Source: Myxococcales bacterium (GTDB lineage: Bacteria; Myxococcota_A; Polyangia; Fen-1088). Taken from it: a stretch of DNA of 33,250 bases. The notes under the pieces were generated by a model. That model did no database searches and was not told where the DNA came from. It saw nothing but the letters and a program-made list of their open reading frames with translations. Shown piece by piece: positions 27,601 to 33,250 of the stretch. Each line of letters opens with the position of its first letter. The stretch's first letter is position 1. The stretch lies in contig PMKP01000355.1 in assembly GCA_003157775.1 (NCBI GenBank), positions 1-33,250 on the forward strand, read 5' to 3'. The position numbers and the translations under genes were made by a program.

Positions 27601-28987
27601 CCAGCTTGTTGGCCTGCTCCTCGATGAACGAGCCCGTGCCCGCGGCGCACACGTAGTTCATGTTCGCGTCGCGGATGTGACCGTCGACGATATGCATGTA
27701 CTTGGCGTCCTGGCCGCCGATTTCGAAGATGGTGTCGACGGAGGGATCGGTGAAGGTGGCGCCTGCCACATGGGCGCTGATTTCGTTGATGATGGCGTCC
27801 GCGCCGATCACCTCGCCCACAATCTTGCGGCCGCTGCCTGTGGTCCCTGCGCCCAGGACTTCGATGTGCGCGCCTTTCTTTTCCTCAAGCTCGCGCAAGG
27901 CGTGGCACAGCTTCTGCGTGGCGCCCACTGGATCGCCGCCCGTCTTGCGGTACACGTCGACCAGCAGCTCGTCCTTGTCGTTGACCAGCGCCAACTTGGT
28001 GCTGGTCGAGCCGATGTCGATGCCCAGGTACACGCGCAACGACTGGCCCGCGGGCCACGAAACCACGCGGACCTCGTTGCCTTCCTGGTCAGTGTAGGAC
28101 TCGGCCAGGCGAAAATCGGGGTACTTGGACTTCTCCAGGGTGAGCGGCCAAGGGTGGAACTCCACATCGCTGCTGGTGGCAATACGATGCAATGATTCGC
28201 GCGAGGGCAACCGCCGCGGCACCGCGCCCAGGGCGGCAGCGCCCATGGCCGCCACCAGATGGGGCGAGGCTGGCGCGCGCAGCAGGTTGGGGAAAACCGC
28301 GTCCAACCAACGCAGGACCTCGCGGTTGAGCGCCACCCCTCCGATGATCGCAGTGGGCGCATCCAGGGGCCGCGCCCGCAGAAGGGTTCCAATCAGGGTG
28401 CGGGTCATCCCCCGGCACAGGCCGGACCACATGGCGGCCTTGCTGTAGCCCTCCTGCTGGCGGTGGATAAGGTCGCTCTTGGCGAACACCGAACAACGGG
28501 TGGCGATGGAGGGCGGCTCGGCCACGCTGCCCACCAGGGCCGGATCGCTGCAGTCCAGGCCCAGACGCGCGGCTTGCTCATCGAGGAACGATCCAGTGCC
28601 AGCCGCGCACATGGAGTTGGTGGCGTAGTTTTGAAAGTGCCCCTGGGCGTCGAGCTGCACCAGGGTCACCGACCCGCCGCCGATGTCGATGATGTTGCGA
28701 ACCTCGGGGAACTGGGCGTGCACTACGCGAATCTGACAGGCCGCGATGTCTAGCCGCCTGGTTTCAAAAGCCTCGCAGAAGCGGGTCGCATTCAGCCCGC
28801 AGAAGCCGATGGCGTCCCCGGGTGCCAGATTAAGCTCGCGGAGGGCGCGCTCCAGCACGGGGGCCGGTTCACCCTTGTGTCGGGCGTAGAAGGATTGAAC
28901 GACCTTGCCGGCACTGTCGATCCGAACCGCCTTGAGCGATACGGCGCCGATGTCGACTCCTATTCTTCCCGGTTGCTCCACGGTCAC
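24686..28987 (-). CDS. Giant acyl-CoA dehydratase activase-like protein: two BadF/BadG/BcrA/BcrD ATPase domains + DUF2229 + HgdB-like C-terminal region (GTG start inferred)
   Basis: Domain 1 'RIGVDIGAVSLKAVRIDSAGKVV...IDIGGGSVTLVQLD...NSMCAAGTGSFLDEQAARLG'; domain 2 'VYLGIDIGSTSTKLALVNDKDELL...IGGQDAKYMHI...NYVCAAGTGSFIEEQANKLG'; then 'RKEYCSLCQ-like' Cys motif (CSLCQNDC) and 'GPCRFGQYTVLHRQILDREGFEDVAILAP'. Confidence 0.88.
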   Translation of the reverse strand: MTVEQPGRIGVDIGAVSLKAVRIDSAGKVVQSFYARHKGEPAPVLERALRELNLAPGDAIGFCGLNATRFCEAFETRRLDIAACQIRVVHAQFPEVRNIIDIGGGSVTLVQLDAQGHFQNYATNSMCAAGTGSFLDEQAARLGLDCSDPALVGSVAEPPSIATRCSVFAKSDLIHRQQEGYSKAAMWSGLCRGMTRTLIGTLLRARPLDAPTAIIGGVALNREVLRWLDAVFPNLLRAPASPHLVAAMGAAALGAVPRRLPSRESLHRIATSSDVEFHPWPLTLEKSKYPDFRLAESYTDQEGNEVRVVSWPAGQSLRVYLGIDIGSTSTKLALVNDKDELLVDVYRKTGGDPVGATQKLCHALRELEEKKGAHIEVLGAGTTGSGRKIVGEVIGADAIINEISAHVAGATFTDPSVDTIFEIGGQDAKYMHIVDGHIRDANMNYVCAAGTGSFIEEQANKLGYQVAEVGQAVLGVKPPRATDRCTVFMEQDVGRFIEAGASRPEAMAAVMVAVAKNYLNKVVGNRHRSRKRIMFQGATARNKALVAAFERLLDVEVVVSPYCHVMGAFGVARLVRQTMAEQGLHQSRFRGLDLDKRKIALRKESCSLCQNDCTITFADIEGVQGSPSWGYMCGRDPNEQKVRKSPFDRALRLRQRLWREAGAGVKVPDNAPVVGLPQALLTYTYYPLWQRFFNTLGLRVQLSGQTTDEIRELGPRMAGADFCFPAKLALGHVAKLAVSDGVDFVFVPHLKNTPANEETTGTAVCPYVQGTAACSRSALAMNHMDASRLLSPLVDMRMRERDIIKTLADELARPLGCSSRDIRRAWRAGLQAQAGFEERCQEEGAKILAEATAKNEKMILLVGRPYNNYDGGANLGLPQKIADMGRTVLPMDFLRPELWRLGLRYRNAFWSYGQRILTALEQAAESELLDVVYLTNFSCGPDSFLLSFAEEIMGRRPLLMLELDEHGADAGYMTRLEAYFDVLRRPRPERGGRAREHIEPSDLRGRTIWIPPMHQFGTRLFAAAFRQHGYDARTLPDEDKESFDLGRSLTRGSECLPCALTIGTLLKTLRQQPAGGRHAFFMPSSKGPCRFGQYTVLHRQILDREGFEDVAILAPASNNAYQGLDSQMRRSLFKAIACADIILKAQCKVRPYEVNAGETDRVVAEVTDAVALALEKDGDLPAVIHEGIGKIAAIPVAGARKPLVGIVGEIYVRNNVYANEDVISAIEMFGGEAWMIPITDWILYTSSIENYMEEFPSTIMSWDKADTFVTYHWMRHWEQKLMRAASPLLDDRHEPPFQECMKLATPYMAFYCGGEGKLSIGRAIKFAQQGAAMVVNCAPFGCMPETVATAVFGRVSAEVDMPIVSLFYDGSGGQNRRLEVFLNNAVSGKRASGRMSIGGNDAQPGVWQPRDKLVPVQNLTARMRTGGNAGEPA

Positions 28988-29090
28988 ACGTGTTTCGTGA
29001 GGTTGATGTAGGTGTCCGCCGGTGCGCGGCATCCTTACCACAGAACAGTCGCTGAGGCTAACCCGAGTCCGGGTGCTTCAGCGCAAAGCG

Positions 29091-30200
29091 CTATTTCCCA
29101 CCGAACACGCGGCCCAGTCGCCGCCAAAGCGGCAGCCGGGCCTGGTGGGGTGGGGTAGGCTTGGCTGCCACGGCCGGCGCGGCCGCGACTGGTGCAGACG
29201 CCGTCTTGCTCGCAGCAGAAGGGACCGGCTTCGGCTTCCCCGGCGCAAAATCCTGGGTCACCGAAGCGGACAGCTTCTGCGCAGTCTCGCGCAGCTCAGC
29301 TTCCTGCTCATCGGTGAACCCCAGTACCTCACGGGCGCGCGCCAGGGTCTCAGGCGCCACCCGATCACAGCGGCCAGCCCCGATGGTGACGCCGTGGCCG
29401 AGCTTCTGGCTCAGGTCTTCGGCGATGGCAACCGTAGCGGAAAGAAGACTGGGGGGCTCACCGTCAGGAAAACTGTGGTGGTTGGCCAGCACATTCTGTA
29501 CCTCAGCCGGCAGCTTCCATAGCTGGGCGATCATGCCGGAGACTTCCTGGTGGGTCTGGCGCAAGACCTCGTCGAGTACCAGCGGGCTGATGGACGGCTC
29601 GTCCTTGGGGCGATCGGACAGCACCAGCAGCGTGGCTGCCATGCCAATATCGTGGAGCAGGCCGCACAGAAACGCGGTCTCCGTGGTCAGGGCCTTGCGC
29701 GAAGCTATCAGCCGGCAGAGGTGCGCACACATCGTGCTGTGCCTGCGGATCTGTTCCATCGCCGCAGCGTAGCGGGCCGAGCGAAACACCCGCATTCCCG
29801 CCGCGACTTCCCACACCACGCTGGCCAGGTGGCGCATGCCCAGCCGGACCACCGCGACCCGCAACGAGATGTCGTCTTCGCCCCAGCCTCCGTAGGCCGC
29901 CGAGCCGGCGACGCGCAGAACTTGTGCTGCGAGAACCGCGTCCTTCTCCAGCACCTCGACCAACTGATCCGCTCCCACGTCGGAGCGAAAGGACAGCTCA
30001 TGGACTTCCAGCGCCACCGTGGGAAGAAGCGGTGGCCGGTAGCTGGGCGCAGAGAACACACGCCGCAGTTGCGTCACAAAGGCGATCACCAGGGCCACGT
30101 CGGCCGACGGCAAAGCCGCATCCGGCGGAGCCCCGGTCTCCTGCGGCGCAGGCTGGGCGCCGGCCTGCGCATCGTGGGGGGAATTCCGCTCGCTCGTCAC
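29091..30200 (-). CDS. HDOD domain protein
   Basis: 'LLPTVALEVHELSFRSDVGADQLVEVLEKDAVLAAQVLRVAGSAAYG...LRVAVVRLGMRHLASVVWEVA...FLCGLLHDIGMAATLLV...HQEVSGMIAQLWKLPAEVQNVLANHHSF'. Confidence 0.9.
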   Translation of the reverse strand: MTSERNSPHDAQAGAQPAPQETGAPPDAALPSADVALVIAFVTQLRRVFSAPSYRPPLLPTVALEVHELSFRSDVGADQLVEVLEKDAVLAAQVLRVAGSAAYGGWGEDDISLRVAVVRLGMRHLASVVWEVAAGMRVFRSARYAAAMEQIRRHSTMCAHLCRLIASRKALTTETAFLCGLLHDIGMAATLLVLSDRPKDEPSISPLVLDEVLRQTHQEVSGMIAQLWKLPAEVQNVLANHHSFPDGEPPSLLSATVAIAEDLSQKLGHGVTIGAGRCDRVAPETLARAREVLGFTDEQEAELRETAQKLSASVTQDFAPGKPKPVPSAASKTASAPVAAAPAVAAKPTPPHQARLPLWRRLGRVFGGK

Positions 30201-30260
30201 AGTGTGTGCCTCGGCTGATGATACACGTGCCCTGCCACGGACCGCCAGAAACCCGCGGAT

Positions 30261-30450
30261 CTGGGATTTGGAGGAGCGGAAAACGGTGGTGGGTAGCGGT
30301 AACGATGGCAGGGACGGGTGCGGCTACAGGGGCGGTGGCAGTTACCGGTGACGGATACGGTGGCGGCGGGCACAGGGCCGTCGTCCGGTAGGGGCGACCT
30401 GCGGTCGCCCAGGTGGCCCCAGGGCCGAGGCGGTGTCAGGGATGGGTCAG
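30261..30450 (+). repeat. Left arm of a ~185-bp imperfect inverted repeat (partner 31853-32034)
   Basis: Reverse complement aligns with 31853-32034, including an uninterrupted 53-nt identical core 30368-30420 (gggcacagggccgtcgtccggtaggggcgacctgcggtcgcccaggtggcccc). Confidence 0.95.
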
Positions 30451-30521
30451 GCGAATGGGTTCAAGAGTCTCACCCCTCATTGCCTCGCCAGAATCCCGCG
30501 ATGTATCATTGGGAGGAGCCG

Positions 30522-31322
30522 ATGCCGAACGAATTCTCCGAGATCGCCAAGCGCTACCGGGAAACCTCGCTTGTCCAGCAGAGCGCCGCGGAGACTCTCT
30601 TCCGCTTGCTTGCCATCGGGGGCTCGGAAGATGTGCTCGACGTGGGATGCGGGACCGGCAATCTGACGAAGAAGATCCGGGTGGCGACGTCGGGTAGGGT
30701 GGTCGGCATTGATCCAGCGGAAGGGATGATTGAGCGTGCGGCCCGCGAACACGGCGACGGTATCGATTTCGCGGTCTTGTCAGCCGAAGCCTTGTCTTTC
30801 CGTGAGGAATTCGACACCATCTTCTGCAATTCCACATTTCAATGGGTGCGCAACGCTGACAAGGCGGTGGCGGGGTTTGCCGGTGCGCTTCGGGCCGGCG
30901 GGCGAGTGGGCATCCAGGCGCCAGCGCGCTCCGACTACTGTCCGAATTTTCTTTCGGCCATCGAAGCCGTCGCCGCTGACCCCGCTCTTGGTCCAACCTT
31001 TACGCACTTCAAATCGCCGTGGTGTTTCTTCCAAGACGCAAGCGAATACTCGGCGTTGTTTGTCCGCCACGGGTTTCAGGTGCCGTTTGCGGAGATCCAG
31101 ACGGTCGACTCGACCTACACGCCTTCGCAAACCTTCGACATTTTCGCCTCTGGCGCGATTGCCGGGTATCTCGATCCTTCCTGCTACGGCTGCCCGATCG
31201 ACGAGCGATACATGACCGGGTTTCGGCAGACGGTACGCGAGCAGTTCGAGCGGCAGGCCGACGCGGATGGACTAGTCCGGCTTGTGTTCCGTAGGATCTT
31301 CCTGGTTGCTGTCAGAGCGTGA
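30522..31322 (+). CDS. Class I SAM-dependent methyltransferase
   Basis: MPNEFSEIAKRYRETSLVQQSAAETLFRLLAIGGSEDVLDVGCGTGNLTKKIRVATSGRVVGIDPAEGMIERA; ggaggag RBS upstream. Confidence 0.9.
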   Translation: MPNEFSEIAKRYRETSLVQQSAAETLFRLLAIGGSEDVLDVGCGTGNLTKKIRVATSGRVVGIDPAEGMIERAAREHGDGIDFAVLSAEALSFREEFDTIFCNSTFQWVRNADKAVAGFAGALRAGGRVGIQAPARSDYCPNFLSAIEAVAADPALGPTFTHFKSPWCFFQDASEYSALFVRHGFQVPFAEIQTVDSTYTPSQTFDIFASGAIAGYLDPSCYGCPIDERYMTGFRQTVREQFERQADADGLVRLVFRRIFLVAVRA

Positions 31323-31537
31323 TGGCGTCCTGCCAGCGCGTGGGCTCGACCGGCGGGCCCATGCTTTCGCCTCCGGTTTCCGCAGCTCGAAGGCGGAACG
31401 AAGGCGAAGGGATCCAGCAGAAAAGACCCCCACCGGCCGGGATGGTTTCGCGCTGACCCTGTCGTTTCGTGCTTGCGCCGGGCTCGGGGACCGTCACACG
31501 CGCGCGACGGCCCGTTTGCGGCCGCACGGAGGTCCCG

Positions 31538-31867
31538 ATGAAACGCTTCGAGGTTTACGAAATGGCTCTGCAGATGATCCGCTCTCTCCGCCCGGCGGTC
31601 GAGCGCATCCGGCAACACGACCGCGATCTGGCGGCGCAGCTCAAGCGCGCAGGCTCGTCAGTGCCGGGCAACATCGCCGAAGGGGCCCGGCGTGTGGGCC
31701 AGGATCGGCTGCACCACTACCGGGTCGCCGCTGGATCCGCTGGGGGAGTCCGTTCGCACCTGGCGGTCGCCCTGGCCTGGGGTGATGTGGACCAAGCCAC
31801 GGTCACGCCAGCACTGGCTCTGCTTGATTCCATCCTCGCGATTGTTTGGCGACTGACCCATCCCTGA
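31538..31867 (+). CDS. Four-helix-bundle protein (S23 / 23S rRNA intervening-sequence protein family)
   Basis: MKRFEVYEMALQMIRSLRPAVERIRQHDRDLAAQLKRAGSSVPGNIAEGARRVGQDRLHHYRVAAGSAGGVRSHLAVALAWGDVDQATVTPALALLDSILAIVWRLTHP. Confidence 0.88.
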   Translation: MKRFEVYEMALQMIRSLRPAVERIRQHDRDLAAQLKRAGSSVPGNIAEGARRVGQDRLHHYRVAAGSAGGVRSHLAVALAWGDVDQATVTPALALLDSILAIVWRLTHP

Positions 31868-32034
31868 CACCGCCCTGGCCCCGGGGCCACCTGGGCGACC
31901 GCAGGTCGCCCCTACCGGACGACGGCCCTGTGCCCACTGCCACCGTATCCGTCACCGACAACTGCCACCGCCTCTGTCACCGCACCCGCCCCTGCCACCG
32001 TCGCGGCTACGCACCACCGCTCCCCGAATCCCAG
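31853..32034 (-). repeat. Right arm of the ~185-bp imperfect inverted repeat (partner 30261-30450)
   Basis: 53-nt identical core at 31883-31935 in reverse complement; arm starts within the last codons of the four-helix-bundle gene. Confidence 0.95.
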
Positions 32035-32127
32035 CGCGAACCGACACGCGCCGCGCCAACGAAAAACTCCGGCGGAGCGATCGCCATGGACTTCGCGGCT
32101 GCCAGCGAGAGTGCTAACTTGGTGGCC

Positions 32128-33132
32128 ATGATCATTGCTGGCGACATCGGCGGAACCAAGACTGTCCTCGCGCTCTTCGAGACGGCGGGCGAGGATCTGC
32201 GCTGCGTGCGCGAGGCCACCTTTCCCAGCCTCGAATACCATGCGCTTGAGGCGGTGGTGGATGAGTTTCTCTCGGCCACCGCGCGGCCCGTGCTGACCGG
32301 CGCCTGCTTCGGTGTGGCCGGGCCGGTCGAGGGCGGCAGGGCTCGGCTGACCAATCTGCCTTGGTTGCTCGACGAGGAGCTGTTGGCCAAGTCCCTGCAC
32401 GCACCCCGTGTGCGTCTGCTCAATGATCTGGAAGCGGCCGCCTTCGGCATGTTGTTTCTTGCGTCTACCGATTTTGAGGTGCTGCAGCCTGGGAAGGCTG
32501 GCGCCCGAGGCGACATCGCGGTCATCGCGCCCGGCACCGGCCTGGGTGAGGCCCTGCTCCACTTCGACGGCAAGCAGTACCACGCCATTGCGTCGGAGGG
32601 CGGCCACGCCGACTTCGCCCCGCGCACGGACGACGAGATCGTTCTTCTGCGCCACCTGCGGGCGGCCCTGGGCGGCCATGTCAGCTACGAGCGCATCCTC
32701 TCAGGCGCCGGCATCGGCAACCTGTATCGCTGCCTGCGCAGCGAGGCCACCACCCGCGAGCCCGCCTGGCTGACTGAACAGCTTGGCAGCGGTGATCCCA
32801 ACGCGGCGATTTCGGCAGCCGCCTTGGCCAAACAGGATCCGGTGTGCGTGCAAGCCCTGCGCATGTTCTGTGCCGTGCTGGGTGCCGAGGCTGGGAACCT
32901 GGCGCTCAAGGGGATGACCACAGGAGGCGTGATCATCGGCGGCGGCATCGCCCCGAAGATCTTGCCGGCGCTCAAGGAAGGATCCTTTCTGGCAGCGCTC
33001 GCCGACAAGGGGCGCTTCTCGGGTTGGGCGAAGAACCTGCCGGTGCGGGTCGCGCTCGATCCGCGTGCGCCGCTCATCGGCGCCAGCCGCTACCTGGTCA
33101 GCAGCGCGATTCACCCGGGCGCAAGGGCGTAG
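32128..33132 (+). CDS. glk: Glucokinase (alternative ATG at 32086)
   Basis: MIIAGDIGGTKTVLALFETAGEDLRCVREATFPS...GACFGVAGPVEGGRARLTNLPW...LLNDLEAAAFGM...APGTGLGEALL...SEGGHADFAP. Confidence 0.92.
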   Translation: MIIAGDIGGTKTVLALFETAGEDLRCVREATFPSLEYHALEAVVDEFLSATARPVLTGACFGVAGPVEGGRARLTNLPWLLDEELLAKSLHAPRVRLLNDLEAAAFGMLFLASTDFEVLQPGKAGARGDIAVIAPGTGLGEALLHFDGKQYHAIASEGGHADFAPRTDDEIVLLRHLRAALGGHVSYERILSGAGIGNLYRCLRSEATTREPAWLTEQLGSGDPNAAISAAALAKQDPVCVQALRMFCAVLGAEAGNLALKGMTTGGVIIGGGIAPKILPALKEGSFLAALADKGRFSGWAKNLPVRVALDPRAPLIGASRYLVSSAIHPGARA

Positions 33133-33148
33133 AACCGCGATAGCCAAG

Positions 33149-33250
33149 AGCGTGTTCAAGAAGTCAGGACCGAGCCGGGCGGAGCGCCGCGGGGCCGAAT
33201 GCAAGGAGCAGCGAAGCGCCGAATATTGGAGGTATTCAAGCGAGCGGCGA
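33149..33250. repeat. Possible partial palindromic/dispersed intergenic repeat, truncated by window end
   Basis: Non-coding 'gagcgtgttcaagaagtcaggaccgagccgggcggagcgccgcggggccgaatgcaaggagcagcgaagcgccgaatattggaggtattcaagcgagcggcga'; small hairpin gaata-ttggagg-tattc; resembles element ends, but only one end is visible. Confidence 0.35.

Noticed and set aside
31538-31867. Diversity-generating retroelement (Avd-like protein)
   Set aside because: No reverse transcriptase or template/variable repeat pair seen in the window; similarity is only at the four-helix-bundle family level.
30261-32034. Classical insertion sequence interpretation of the inverted-repeat unit
   Set aside because: No transposase ORF between the arms; the enclosed genes are a methyltransferase and a four-helix-bundle protein, so only a non-autonomous or repeat-mediated scenario remains.
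31846-32085. N-terminal extension of the glucokinase ORF
   Set aside because: Encoded by the inverted-repeat arm; the ROK/Glk N-terminus (MIIAGDIGGTKT) starts at 32128.

Overview
High-GC window that looks like a Myxococcota/deltaproteobacterial-type chromosome; the taxon is inferred from gene content and a MYXO-CTERM-like tail. Left part (about 1-9.6 kb): carbohydrate-active and surface genes. These are a GH28-like 3' fragment, a TonB/AgmX-like protein, an esterase remnant, three tandem paralogous lipoproteins (Thr/Gly-rich linker + GH43-like propeller + F5/8C domain), and a secreted beta-helix protein. Middle (9.6-24.7 kb): DUF1697, a zinc-free MDR oxidoreductase, a decayed nucleotidyltransferase pair, a divergent NHEJ locus (ligD / ku), DUF72, YhbY, DUF2911, bacillithiol genes bshA-bshC, and a divergent PIG-L deacetylase / 47-aa membrane protein / sodium:solute symporter operon. 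Right part (24.5-33.1 kb): a truncated tautomerase, a 1.4-kaa double BadF-type activase, an HDOD protein, a methyltransferase, a four-helix-bundle (S23/IVP-like) protein and glucokinase. The most unusual unannotated structure is a pair of ~185-bp inverted repeats (30261-30450 and 31853-32034) bracketing the methyltransferase + four-helix-bundle genes. Other notable items are the mosaic tandem GH43-like paralogs, the bacillithiol/PIG-L/symporter locus, several gene remnants, and a possible palindromic repeat cut by the right edge. All calls come from reading the sequence and supplied translations; no database search was run.
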